From: Syntrophobacter sp. SbD2
GTDB taxonomy: Bacteria; Desulfobacterota; Binatia; UBA9968
DNA length: 58,200 bases
Reading direction: 5' to 3'
NCBI GenBank assembly: GCA_945889495.1
Contig: CAMDBU010000016.1
Span: 1-58,200 of the forward strand
The notes under the pieces are model-generated. The model searched no databases and was not told the DNA's origin. It saw only the letters and a list, made by a program, of their open reading frames with translations. Shown piece by piece: positions 50,227 to 58,200 of the stretch (within the stretch, counting starts at the first letter, position 1; each line of letters opens with the position of its first letter). A program made the position numbers and the translations under genes.

Positions 50227-51309
50227 ATGACGCCACGACTTGGAAGCTTCTCTATTCTATGCGCGCTTCTCGCGGTTTTGGCGGGCAGCCATCTGGCACC
50301 GGCGGCTTCGGTGGAAGAGGTCGCGCTCATGAACCGCGCCGACCGGCAGAAAATCCTCGTCGAGGGCGCCCGCAAAGAAGGCAAGGTGAGCTGGTACACT
50401 ACCTTGATCGTCGATCAGGTGGTGCGGCCGGTGAAAGAGGCTTTTGAAAAAGAATATCCGTTCATCCAAGTAGAATATTTTCGCGGCAATACCGAGCGCA
50501 TCGTTCAGAAGATGATCGCCGAGTATCAAGCCAAACGTTACGAGGCCGACTTGATCGACGGCACGGTGTCGCCGACCATGGTGCGGCGCGCCGGCTTATT
50601 GCAACGGTTTTCATCGCCGCTGTTCGCCGAGTATCCCGCCGAGCTCAAGGATGCCCAGGGCTTCTGGGGCGCGACCAATCTGTATTTTTTCGCCACCGGC
50701 TATAACACGCGCATGGTCAAGCCCAACGAGATTCCCAAGACCTACGAAGATCTGCTCAACCCGCGCTGGAAGGGTCAGATGATGTGGTCCACCAGCCGGG
50801 GCTCGGGGGCGCCGATGTTCGTCGGCACGATCCTCAACACCATGGGCAACGAGGCGGGCAAGGCTTATTTGCAAAAATTGAAACAACAAAACGTCGCCAA
50901 GACCTCGGCGAGCAACCGCCAGGTGCTCGACTTGACCATCGCCGGCGAATATCCGCTGGCGCTGCAGATGTTCAACCATCACGCCTATATCAGCAAGGCG
51001 GTGGGCGCGCCGGTGGATTGGATCGCCCATGAGCCGGCGACCGCGACGATCAACAACATCGGTCTCGGCAAATACGCCAGCCATCCCCACGCGGCGATGC
51101 TGCTGATCGACTTCATCCTGTCGGAAAGGGGCCAGAGAGTTTACCAGCAGTCGAATTATTTGCCGGCCCATCCCAAGGTGCCAGCCAAGCAGGTCGACCT
51201 CAAACCCGGCGGCGGGCGCTTCAAGCGGGCGTTTTACATCAATCCCGATCAACAGTATGACAAGGGTAACGATTGGACGGAGTATTTTGAAAATCTGTTC
51301 ATGAAATAG
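50227..51309 (+). CDS. ABC extracellular solute-binding protein (array 2, subgroup B, member 4)
   Basis: A 360-residue paralogue and the last binding protein before the permease; signal FSILCALLAVLAGSHLAPAA. Shared segments: ILVEGARKEGKVSWYTTLIV, YFRGNTERIVQKMIAEYQAK, GYNTRMVKPNEIPKTYEDLL and LKPGGGRFKRAFYINPDQQY. ATG 50227 has GAGAGG upstream; the ATG at 50191 is an alternative adding 12 residues. Because it abuts the permease by 15 bases, it is the best candidate for that transporter's own receptor. Confidence 0.87.
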   Translation: MTPRLGSFSILCALLAVLAGSHLAPAASVEEVALMNRADRQKILVEGARKEGKVSWYTTLIVDQVVRPVKEAFEKEYPFIQVEYFRGNTERIVQKMIAEYQAKRYEADLIDGTVSPTMVRRAGLLQRFSSPLFAEYPAELKDAQGFWGATNLYFFATGYNTRMVKPNEIPKTYEDLLNPRWKGQMMWSTSRGSGAPMFVGTILNTMGNEAGKAYLQKLKQQNVAKTSASNRQVLDLTIAGEYPLALQMFNHHAYISKAVGAPVDWIAHEPATATINNIGLGKYASHPHAAMLLIDFILSERGQRVYQQSNYLPAHPKVPAKQVDLKPGGGRFKRAFYINPDQQYDKGNDWTEYFENLFMK

Positions 51310-51323
51310 CCTAGGAATCAGAC

Positions 51324-53096
51324 GTGGCCAAACAACCAACCAGCGAATCCCTCGACCTGGCGCTCAAAGGCGGTCAAGCGCGCGCCGGCTTTTCTCTCGA
51401 CATGGCGTCGCGCTTCGACGTCGCCAGCGTGGTGATGATCTGCGTCTCCATCGTCACCGGCTACTTGGTCTTACCGCCGCTCTATTCGGTGATTCAAACC
51501 AGTCTGTTCACCACCAAGCTCACCGGTGAGATCGATCAGTTCACCTTGCGCTACTACCAGGATCTGTTCCGCGAGCTGCAAGTGATCGGCCCGTTCCTCA
51601 ATACTTTTTACTTTTCCATCGGTAGCGCGCTGTGCGCCACCATCCTCGGCGGCTCCATCGCCTGGATCGTCGTGCGCACCGACAGCCCGCTGCGCGGCCT
51701 GGGTTACTTCACCGCCTTCGCTTCGTTCGGCACGCCTTTCATTCTCTACACCATCGGTTGGCTGCTGCTGCTCGGTAAGGCCGGACCGGTCAACTATTGG
51801 CTGAAAATTATTTTTGATCAGACCACGCCGGTGTTCAACGTGTACTCCATGTTCGGCATGATTCTCATCGAGTCGCTGCTCTGGTCGCCGTTTGTCTTTC
51901 TCATGCTCGCGGCGGCGTTTCGCTCCATGGACCCATCCCTCGAAGAAGCCTCGGCGGCCTGCGGCGCGCGGATGTGGCAGACCATGCGGCGGATCTCCCT
52001 GCGCTTGATGCTGCCGGCGTTTTTCTCGGTCATGCTTTTAATATTTATCCGCACCTTTGAATCCTTCGAGATTCCCGCTTTGGTCGGACTGCCCGGCGAT
52101 ATCCGCGTGCTGACCACCTCGATCTATCTCGACGCGCAGAAACTGCCGCCGCGTTACGGCAGCGCCGGGGCGTTCTCGGTGCTGCTGATGGTTGTCGTGG
52201 CGGCGACGCTGTATTTTTATTTTCGTCTGACCCGCGAGGGCGATCGTTATCAAACCGTCACCGGTAAAGGCTACCGGCCGACGCTGATCAATCTCGGCCG
52301 CTGGCGCTATCTCACCGGCGCCGGGCTGCTGACCTATTCGATCGTATTGCTCGTGCTGCCGTTCCTGATCATCCTCTGGGCCTCGGTATTGCCGTATTAC
52401 ATGCAGCCGGGACTCGAGGGACTGACTAAGTTGACGTTGAAAAACTACGTCACCGCGCTGCACTTTCCCAAGATCACCGACGCGATCAAAAATAGCGTGC
52501 TGCTTGGTCTCGGCAGCGCCAGCTTCGTCATGGTGCTGACGTTGCTCGCGTCCTGGCTCTTGGTGCGTACCAAAATTCGCGGCCGCTGGCTGCTCGATCT
52601 CATGACCACGCTGCCGTTATTGTTCCCTGGCATCGTCATGGGTCTGGCGATTCTACGCTTCTATCTATTCGTGCCGATTCCGGTGTACGGCACGTTGTGG
52701 ATTTTACTTATCGCGTTTGTCACCCGCTACATTCCCTATGGCATTCGTTACACCCACTCGGGCTTGTTGCAGTTGCACAAAGAGCTCGAAGAGGCGTCCT
52801 ACGTCTCCGGCGCGTCCTGGTTCAGCTCCATGCGGCGGATTATCTTGCCGTTGATGACACCGTCGTTTCTCGGCGGCTGGATTTTTATTTTTCTGCTCTC
52901 GGCCAAAGAGTTGTCCATGTCGGTTTTACTCGTCAGCCCGCAAACCCCGGTGGTGTCGGTAGCGATCTTCGAGCTTTGGGAAAACGCCCAGGTCGGCGAG
53001 CTCGCCGCCTTCGGCGTGATCTGGACCGCCATCCTGGTCACCGTCGCGATCGTCTACTACGCCTTCGCGCGCCGCTACGGGATTCAGCAGAACTGA
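51324..53096 (+). CDS. ABC transporter permease, double-length (FbpB-like)
   Basis: A 590-residue polytopic protein with about 12 membrane segments arranged as two fused permease halves. Each half has the EAA loop that docks the ATPase: EEASAACGARMWQTMRRISL (about residue 206) and EEASYVSGASWFSSMRRIIL (about residue 487), with the conserved Gly. This is the FbpB/ThiP-like architecture for ferric or polyamine/thiamine-type importers. GTG 51324 start, AGGAATC upstream. The expected ATPase gene does not follow; a sterol desaturase gene does. The ATPase must be encoded elsewhere or be shared. Confidence 0.9.
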   Translation: MAKQPTSESLDLALKGGQARAGFSLDMASRFDVASVVMICVSIVTGYLVLPPLYSVIQTSLFTTKLTGEIDQFTLRYYQDLFRELQVIGPFLNTFYFSIGSALCATILGGSIAWIVVRTDSPLRGLGYFTAFASFGTPFILYTIGWLLLLGKAGPVNYWLKIIFDQTTPVFNVYSMFGMILIESLLWSPFVFLMLAAAFRSMDPSLEEASAACGARMWQTMRRISLRLMLPAFFSVMLLIFIRTFESFEIPALVGLPGDIRVLTTSIYLDAQKLPPRYGSAGAFSVLLMVVVAATLYFYFRLTREGDRYQTVTGKGYRPTLINLGRWRYLTGAGLLTYSIVLLVLPFLIILWASVLPYYMQPGLEGLTKLTLKNYVTALHFPKITDAIKNSVLLGLGSASFVMVLTLLASWLLVRTKIRGRWLLDLMTTLPLLFPGIVMGLAILRFYLFVPIPVYGTLWILLIAFVTRYIPYGIRYTHSGLLQLHKELEEASYVSGASWFSSMRRIILPLMTPSFLGGWIFIFLLSAKELSMSVLLVSPQTPVVSVAIFELWENAQVGELAAFGVIWTAILVTVAIVYYAFARRYGIQQN

Positions 53097-53156
53097 TCGA
53101 TCCGCCGCGATCGCGTTTGCTTGCCATTTCACTCATCGGCCGCGCAGCATCCGTTT

Positions 53157-53951
53157 ATGATTTCTCTTGTCATCGGCTTGGCGGTTCTCAGCGTGGTGAT
53201 GATTCCGCTTGAAGCTAGATGGCCCGCCTTGCCAAACCAGCCGCGCTTTCGGCGCGGTTGGCCCTTGGATCTGGTCTACTGGTTTTTTACTACATTGATA
53301 ACTAAACCGGTTTCGCGGGTTGTCGTGGCGATCGTGCTGTTTCCGGCGCTCAAGCTCAGCGGCGCGGGAACTTATGCCAAGCTCCTCGAAGGCTTCGGCC
53401 CGCTTGGCGATCAGCCGCGTCTCGACCAAGCTCTACAAATGATTGTTCTTATCGACTTCGTCGGTTACTGGCTGCATCGCTGGTTTCACAGCCCTCGGCA
53501 CTGGCGATTTCATGCGGTCCACCACAGTTCAGTCGACTTAGATTGGCTGTCGGCGGGGCGGGTTCATCCAGTGAACGATATCGTAAACAAGGCGGTCGAA
53601 GCGGCGCTGGTTGTTTCCCTCGGCTACTCGCCGCTCTTGCTCGCGGGGGTGCTGCCGTTTTTTCTCTTTTACGCGATCTTGCAGCATGCCAATGTGACTT
53701 GGGATTTCGGCCCGCTCAAAAAAGTTTTCGCCAGTCCCAAATTCCACCGCTGGCATCACACCTCGGCGCAGGAAGGCCAGGACAAAAACTTTGCTGGACT
53801 GTTGCCGCTGTGGGATATTCTCTTCGGGACTTACTATATGCCGGAGCATCAGCCGAGTAAGTTTGGCGTCAATGACGCCGTACCCGAAGGGTTAGTCGGG
53901 CAGATGGTTTGGCCGTTCCGCAAGCCAGCAGATTCCAGCGAAGCCTTATGA
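53157..53951 (+). CDS. Sterol desaturase/fatty acid hydroxylase-family membrane protein
   Basis: A 264-residue integral membrane di-iron oxygenase of the ERG3/SUR2/alkylglycerol-monooxygenase family. Its His clusters, in order, are HRWFH (HxxxH), HAVHH (HxxHH), a further His in HPVNDIVNK, and HRWHH (HxxHH). Together they supply the di-iron ligands. N-terminal and central hydrophobic stretches form the membrane helices. The substrate (lipid or hopanoid-like) is unknown. ATG 53157 is used; TTG 53121 is an alternative. The following gene overlaps it by four bases (ATGA). Confidence 0.88.
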   Translation: MISLVIGLAVLSVVMIPLEARWPALPNQPRFRRGWPLDLVYWFFTTLITKPVSRVVVAIVLFPALKLSGAGTYAKLLEGFGPLGDQPRLDQALQMIVLIDFVGYWLHRWFHSPRHWRFHAVHHSSVDLDWLSAGRVHPVNDIVNKAVEAALVVSLGYSPLLLAGVLPFFLFYAILQHANVTWDFGPLKKVFASPKFHRWHHTSAQEGQDKNFAGLLPLWDILFGTYYMPEHQPSKFGVNDAVPEGLVGQMVWPFRKPADSSEAL

Positions 53952-54598
53952 GCGATAAAAGCGCGATATGGGTGCTGTTAATCCTGCTTTGCCTCTCTCT
54001 GGCGCAGGGCTCGAGTTGGGCCGATAGTTGGCCGGGGGCTCGGCCTGTTCAGGTATTTAGCGAATCGGCGAAGTATTTTGTCCGGGTGATTCCCGGTGAC
54101 AGCATCGGTGACACGGTTGGTTTCGCTGGGGCGCGCAAGGGGAAATACGCCCAGGCTTTGTATTATGCGCTGCAAGGGGATCGTTCTTACAAGTTGCTGC
54201 ATGAGATCACGCTGCAAAATCCCGTCGCGCCGGTGGACCTGTTGTTGTCGGATCACGGATACTTCATCGCTTTCGATAATTGGCACAATCTGGGCTACGG
54301 CAAAGTGGCGGCGATCTACGCGCCCACGGGAAGACTTGTGCGCAGCTACGAGCTCAACCAGCTTTATGCCGCGGCGCTGATCGAGAAGATTCCCACTTCG
54401 GTCTCGTCGCGCCATTGGCGTTGCCAGCCGATCCATTTTGTCGAGCCCAAGGAGCAAAAAAGTGTCTATGTGCCGGAGGCGCTGGGCGGATATTTTGTTT
54501 TCACGTTAGCCAGCGGTGCAATGAACTATGCCGCCGGCGGGCGCAAGGAGTGCGTGGCGCCGGCGGGGCCGATGTCGCAAACGCGCCATGGATCGTAA
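53948..54598 (+). CDS. Secreted protein of unknown function
   Basis: A 216-residue protein with signal AIWVLLILLCLSLAQGSSWA. The remainder is beta-rich: YFVRVIPGDSIGDTVGF, KYAQALYYALQGDRSYKLLH and VDLLLSDHGYFIAFDNWHNL, then FVEPKEQKSVYV. The repeating DHGYFIAFDNWH/GRLVRSYEL phrasing resembles periplasmic propeller-like or YVTN-type single blades, but I do not assign a family. It overlaps the sterol desaturase by four bases, suggesting a linked membrane-lipid function. Confidence 0.65.
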   Translation: MSDKSAIWVLLILLCLSLAQGSSWADSWPGARPVQVFSESAKYFVRVIPGDSIGDTVGFAGARKGKYAQALYYALQGDRSYKLLHEITLQNPVAPVDLLLSDHGYFIAFDNWHNLGYGKVAAIYAPTGRLVRSYELNQLYAAALIEKIPTSVSSRHWRCQPIHFVEPKEQKSVYVPEALGGYFVFTLASGAMNYAAGGRKECVAPAGPMSQTRHGS

Positions 54599-54683
54599 CT
54601 CTCGCGACGCTTTTTGCTGGCGATTCCGGTTGCAATTGACGAGCCTCTTCGCATAATCACTTTCGATAAACAGGGGAGGTCTT

Positions 54684-55682
54684 ATGGACGGACCGCGGCG
54701 TTGGGAAATGATCATCCTTATTGCGTGTATTGCGCTTGGGCTTGGCTGGCAGAACGCGGGCGCGCAGCAGGTCTCGCTCGCCTTCAGCTCGGTGGATTCG
54801 CCCAACGCCAATTGGTACATCGCCAAGGAACGGCAGCTCTTCAAAAAGCACGGCCTCGATGTTGAGCTGATCTACATTCCATCGTCGACCACGACGATTT
54901 CGGCGGTGGTTGCCGGTTCTGTAGCGGTGGGCAACATTTCGGGCGGCGCCACCGCCAATGCCGCGGTGGGCGGCGCCAACGTGGTGGCGGTGGGCTGTTT
55001 CATCAACACGTTGCCCTACGATCTGGTGGTCCATGAGTCGATCCGCTCGGCGCAGCAGCTCAAGGGCAAGGCCATCGGCATCAGCCGGGTAGGCAGCTCT
55101 TCCGACGTGGCGGCGCGGGTGTTTCTCAAGGAGTTGAAGCTCGAGCCGGACAAAGACGTGGCGATTCTCCAGGTCGGTGGCTCGACGGAAAGAGCGGCGG
55201 CCTTTCGCACCGGGCGCATCATCGCGTTTCCGGCGCCGCCTGGGGTGATTCATCTCACCCATGGCATGCCGCACCGGATTCTCGCCAGCATGGCGGATTT
55301 CCCCAAGGGATTTCCCTTTCCCTATGTCTGTCCGACGGCGTCAAAAAGCTTCGTCAAAAGCCAACGCGACACCATGAAACGAATCCTGATGGCGCTGATC
55401 GAGGCGACGCACTTTTACAAGACGCGCAAGGAGGAAGCCAAGAAGGTCATGGCGAAATACACCCGCCATAGTAATGAAGCATTTTTGGAAGCGGCCTACA
55501 TGAGCAGCGCCAAGCTGTTCGAGCAGGTGCCGCTGGTCAACCGCGAGGGCATGGATGTGCAAGTGAAGGACGCGGTGTCGCGCAAACCGGGCAGCCCGCT
55601 GAAAGTCGACGATCTCATCGACGACAGTTTGGTGTTGGAGTTGGAGAAGGAAGGATTCATCGGCCGGATTTACAAACAGTGA
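54684..55682 (+). CDS. ABC substrate-binding protein, NMT1/THI5-like (solo)
   Basis: A 332-residue secreted protein; GGGGAGG ribosome site before ATG 54684, signal MIILIACIALGLGWQNAGAQ. Family wording: VSLAFSSVDSPNANWYIAKE, DVELIYIPSSTTTISAVVAG, LKGKAIGISRVGSSSDVAAR and ALIEATHFYKTRKEEAKKVM. The C-terminal DDSLVLELEKEGFIGRIYKQ is a diverged form of the tail signature of array 1. It has no adjacent permease or ATPase. Confidence 0.86.
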   Translation: MDGPRRWEMIILIACIALGLGWQNAGAQQVSLAFSSVDSPNANWYIAKERQLFKKHGLDVELIYIPSSTTTISAVVAGSVAVGNISGGATANAAVGGANVVAVGCFINTLPYDLVVHESIRSAQQLKGKAIGISRVGSSSDVAARVFLKELKLEPDKDVAILQVGGSTERAAAFRTGRIIAFPAPPGVIHLTHGMPHRILASMADFPKGFPFPYVCPTASKSFVKSQRDTMKRILMALIEATHFYKTRKEEAKKVMAKYTRHSNEAFLEAAYMSSAKLFEQVPLVNREGMDVQVKDAVSRKPGSPLKVDDLIDDSLVLELEKEGFIGRIYKQ

Positions 55683-55705
55683 AACATTGACCGTCGCGCT
55701 CACTT

Positions 55706-56101
55706 ATGGATCGCCGATATTACTTTGTATTCTTGATCGCTATCGCCGCGCTTGCTTGGCGCATCGTCATGCATTTCGTCGACAAGGGACGGATCAAAGA
55801 CGAGGTCGAGACCAGGTTGGGCCGGATTGTTTCGATTTCCTGGAATCCCTTCGGCCGCGGTTGGTTCTTTGAAAAAGGCGAGCGCCATTACGACGTGACC
55901 TACATAGATCGCGCCGGCAAAACCATCGCCACCGGATGTAAGACCAGCCTCGTCACCGGCGTCTATTGGGCCGAGGCGCCGCAAGTCGCTGAGCCGCAGA
56001 CGCGCCTCATCTCGCGCCACCGCTGTTCCAAGTGCGGCTACACGCTGCAAATTGATTGGCGCGCCTGCCCCAACTGCGGCAAGGCGACGGAGTTCGCGTG
56101 A
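55706..56101 (+). CDS. Membrane-anchored zinc-ribbon protein, unknown function
   Basis: A 131-residue protein with one N-terminal membrane segment (YYFVFLIAIAALAWRIVMHF), a beta domain (ISWNPFGRGWFFEKGERHYD and VTYIDRAGKTIATGC), and a C-terminal zinc ribbon of two CxxC knuckles (CSKCGYTLQIDWRACPNCGK). The ribbon is probably cytoplasmic or structural. The next reading frame overlaps its stop if its GTG start is used. Confidence 0.7.
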   Translation: MDRRYYFVFLIAIAALAWRIVMHFVDKGRIKDEVETRLGRIVSISWNPFGRGWFFEKGERHYDVTYIDRAGKTIATGCKTSLVTGVYWAEAPQVAEPQTRLISRHRCSKCGYTLQIDWRACPNCGKATEFA

Positions 56102-56127
56102 GCCGCGGCGATCTGGGGTTTCCCACC

Positions 56128-56721
56128 ATGCGCAATCCGCGACGAAAAATCCTGCTGCTGACGCTTGGCTTGGTGCTCTTCAACCTCGCTTGCACTGCAA
56201 ACACGCCGCCGCCCGGCGGCGACAAACTCACGTTGCCGCGGCAGGTATTCCTCGTGCGCCACACCGAGCGCGAAGTGGACGGCGAAGATCCGCCGCTGGT
56301 GGCGGCCGGCGAAGCGCGCGCCCAGGCGCTGGCTGAAGCGCTGCGCGACGCCGGCATCACGCGCATCGTTACGACGCAGTGGCGGCGCACCCGCGACACA
56401 GCGCAGCCGCTGGCGAAGTTGCTGCGGATCATGCCGCAAGTGATTCCGGTTCATGACGGCAAGGCGCGCGAGAATATTGACGAGACCGCCGCGGCGGTGC
56501 GCCGCTACCCAGGCGAGACGGTGCTGATCGTCGGCCATATCACCGTCACCGGCGTGATCGCCGCACTCGGCGGGCCGCGGCTACCGACGATCTGCGATAA
56601 CGTGTATTCCGATTTGTTCTTGTTCACGCCGGCGGCGGGCGATGGCGGCTTGACTCACATGCATTATGGCGCGGCGGAGGATATCTCGCCGCGCTGCCGA
56701 ATTAGCCGGCCGATGGATTGA
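56128..56721 (+). CDS. Histidine-phosphatase (phosphoglycerate mutase-like) lipoprotein
   Basis: A 197-residue protein. ATG 56128 opens a lipoprotein signal (KILLLTLGLVLFNLAC, Cys22 as lipid anchor). The RHT/RHG motif LVRHTERE carries the phospho-accepting His, and the second His lies in VLIVGHITVTGVIAALGG. The acidic residue and Arg contacts (WRRTRDTAQPLAKLL) are also present. It is probably an outer-membrane or periplasmic phosphatase. A GTG at 56098 overlapping the previous stop is an alternative that adds ten residues before the signal. Confidence 0.85.
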   Translation: MRNPRRKILLLTLGLVLFNLACTANTPPPGGDKLTLPRQVFLVRHTEREVDGEDPPLVAAGEARAQALAEALRDAGITRIVTTQWRRTRDTAQPLAKLLRIMPQVIPVHDGKARENIDETAAAVRRYPGETVLIVGHITVTGVIAALGGPRLPTICDNVYSDLFLFTPAAGDGGLTHMHYGAAEDISPRCRISRPMD

Positions 56722-56761
56722 GCTGGCGGCGGTTCAGGCGATACGGTCACGGACTCGGATT

Positions 56762-56797
56762 TTCTCCCGCAAAGGCGCAAAGGCGCTAAGTTCGGAA
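56762..56797. repeat. Single arm of family 1 repeat
   Basis: TTCTCCCGCAAAGGCGCAAA, then GGCGCTAAGTTCGG, matches the left arm of the family 1 elements at 175, 1506 and 2376. No facing arm is seen before the APC gene begins. Confidence 0.6.
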
Positions 56798-56826
56798 AAC
56801 TTGATATCTGAAGCCTTCGCGTGCGA

Positions 56827-58122
56827 TTACGCAATCGGCGCGGTTCTGATCTCCGGCGCCGCGCGGGCTTGCCAGCGATAGAGAATCAAACCCACCGCGA
56901 TGCCGGTCAAGCTCACGTACTTGGTCGCTAGGCTCGATATCGCGATGCTGAGTAGACAGAGCAGCACCGGTGCAACGCATAGCGCGATGACGCCGGCGGT
57001 GCCGTGGGGAATGCGATAGGGCCGGGGCATCTCTGGTTGCTTGATGCGCAGCCAGACCAGGGCGGCGAACTCGAGCAGCAGGGCGGCGGCGTAAAGAAAC
57101 ATGTCGACTTCGATCAGCTCCTGAAAAGAAAAAGGCACGAGCAAAGCGACGCCGGCGCTGTTGATGAGGATGGCGCGCCAGGGCGTGTCATAGCGCGTAT
57201 GGCTTGCCGCCAACGCTGGTGGCAACATTCGCCGCCGCGCCATGGCGAAGGCCACCCGCGCTGAGGTGCAGAGCAGCGCGCTGAACATGCCCGCGGCGCT
57301 GATCAACGCCGCTACCGTGAGCCAGATGCCCAGCCATGAGCCGCCGACCTGGGCGGCGATTTTCGGCAGGTAGCCTTCTTTCCACTGCGACCAATCTGAA
57401 GCGACGCCGGTGCCCACCGCCATTGGCAGCAAGTAGGCCGCGGTGACCACGATTACTGTTAGAATCATGGCGCGCGGGTAGACGCGAGTGGGCTGGCTGA
57501 CTTCGCCGGCGCAGCAGCCGGCGTTGTCCCAGCCCGAGGTGTTCCACAACAGTACGCTCAGTAGCAGCGGCCAGTCGGTGCTGGCGCTACGCTGGAGCCA
57601 GTTGGCCGGCGCCACTTGCGGCAACCCGAGGATCACCATGGCGGCGAAGGGCGCCAGCACCAGCGCAGTGAAGACAATTGACGTGGCGCCGACCAAGCGG
57701 ATGCCGCGAATGTTCACCCAGGTGATGACGCCGATCAGCGCGGCGGCGATGAGCCAGCGCTCGAAGGGGCCCATGTCGCCGCGCAGGTAGGCCAGATAGT
57801 CGACGAACATCACCGGATAGAGCGCGTTGTCGGCGAAGCTGCATAGCCAGCTCAACCAGCCTTCCTGAAAGCCCCAGAATCGGCCGAAAGCTTTTTCCAC
57901 CCAGACGACGTAACCGCCGTCCTCGGGCATCGCCGTGGACAGCTCGGCGGTCATTAGCGCGGTTGGCAGACTCCAGATCCAGGGCAGAATGATAATGCCA
58001 AGCAGCACGAGGAGCGGGCCGGCGGCGCCGACACCGTCTTCCAGGCCATAGCAGCCCGTGGTAAAAGTCCGAATTTTACAAAACGCACGGGGGCAGTGCG
58101 AAGCGGCGACTTTGGATCGCAA
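56827..58122 (-). CDS. APC-superfamily amino-acid/polyamine permease (5' end uncertain)
   Basis: At least 431 residues with about 11-12 membrane segments. Strong family wording is YGLEDGVGAAGPLL, PWIWSLPTALMTAELSTAMP, EDGGYVVWVEKAFGRFWGFQ, EGWLSWLCSFADNALYPVMF, LLWNTSGWDNAG and SALLCTSARVAFAMARRRML. Before YGLED the expected helix-1 wording (FFxVSGGPYGLED) is disturbed to RTFTTGCYGLED, and the preceding residues (SKVAASHCPRAFCKI) are not hydrophobic. The frame stays open to the window edge without an ATG; the TTG at 58122 is only nominal. The start either lies beyond the edge or the edge sequence is faulty. Confidence 0.8.
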   Translation of the reverse strand: MRSKVAASHCPRAFCKIRTFTTGCYGLEDGVGAAGPLLVLLGIIILPWIWSLPTALMTAELSTAMPEDGGYVVWVEKAFGRFWGFQEGWLSWLCSFADNALYPVMFVDYLAYLRGDMGPFERWLIAAALIGVITWVNIRGIRLVGATSIVFTALVLAPFAAMVILGLPQVAPANWLQRSASTDWPLLLSVLLWNTSGWDNAGCCAGEVSQPTRVYPRAMILTVIVVTAAYLLPMAVGTGVASDWSQWKEGYLPKIAAQVGGSWLGIWLTVAALISAAGMFSALLCTSARVAFAMARRRMLPPALAASHTRYDTPWRAILINSAGVALLVPFSFQELIEVDMFLYAAALLLEFAALVWLRIKQPEMPRPYRIPHGTAGVIALCVAPVLLCLLSIAISSLATKYVSLTGIAVGLILYRWQARAAPEIRTAPIA

Positions 58123-58200
58123 ATAGTCCCAGAGCGAGGCCTCGGCAGCAAATAGCGGTTGCTCGGTCGCGCCGTAGCACCCACAGCGTAAAATAATCAG

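Overview
The window comes from a GC-rich, Gram-negative-type bacterial chromosome. Evidence for this includes many Sec signal peptides, two lipoproteins, periplasmic binding proteins, a Tat-anchored Rieske protein and the MEP isoprenoid enzyme IspF. Three features suggest an uncultured soil, sediment or groundwater lineage: large arrays of NMT1/THI5-like and iron-type substrate-binding proteins, many amidohydrolase and M20 enzymes, and spacers full of hairpin repeats. Deltaproteobacteria/Binatota-like, Rokubacteria or Tectomicrobia would fit. This placement is an inference from gene style; there is no rRNA here to test it. I saw no rRNA, tRNA or CRISPR array and no complete insertion sequence.

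Layout. 0.35-5 kb: a response regulator fused to a class III nucleotide cyclase, a Nudix hydrolase, a peroxiredoxin whose peroxidatic cysteine codon is TGA (a probable selenoprotein with a hairpin just downstream), a CGFS-type glutaredoxin and an EEP nuclease/phosphatase. These genes are separated by long inverted repeats. 5-19 kb: catabolic and housekeeping genes (polysaccharide deacetylase-like protein, two M20 hydrolases, SIMPL protein, M48 lipoprotein protease, two MFS transporters, amidohydrolase, YVTN propeller), an AbiEii-like toxin/partner pair, a GT87-like membrane protein and a DUF3750 protein. 19-26 kb: ispF, then a compact respiratory operon with a small membrane protein, Rieske protein, cytochrome b split into two genes, an unlisted 55-residue membrane peptide, an eight-heme cytochrome c with a coiled coil, and a cupredoxin-like protein ending at a clear terminator. 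This looks like an alternative bc/b6f-type quinol oxidase complex delivering electrons to periplasmic carriers.

26-33 kb: a class II aldolase-like protein, a small beta-rich protein, an adrenodoxin-reductase-type ferredoxin reductase, an isolated AT-richer OLD-family ATPase/TOPRIM nuclease (probable phage defence, probably acquired), an SDR and acetyl-CoA synthetase. 33.5-38.7 kb: five consecutive NMT1/THI5-like periplasmic binding proteins, one frameshifted. 39-44 kb: asparagine synthetase B, a large alpha/beta-hydrolase-domain protein carrying a palindromic insertion, and an asparaginase-family protein with an altered substrate pocket. 44-53 kb: six consecutive iron-type binding proteins followed by one double-length permease, with no ATPase gene. 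53-58.2 kb: sterol desaturase-family protein, secreted unknown, a sixth NMT1-like binding protein, a zinc-ribbon membrane protein, a histidine-phosphatase lipoprotein and an APC transporter that is open at the window edge.

The most notable items are the selenocysteine-type peroxiredoxin beside a glutaredoxin, the twelve binding proteins served by at most one visible permease, the eight-heme bc operon with its hidden small ORF, and the dense families of intergenic palindromes, one of which lies inside a coding sequence.
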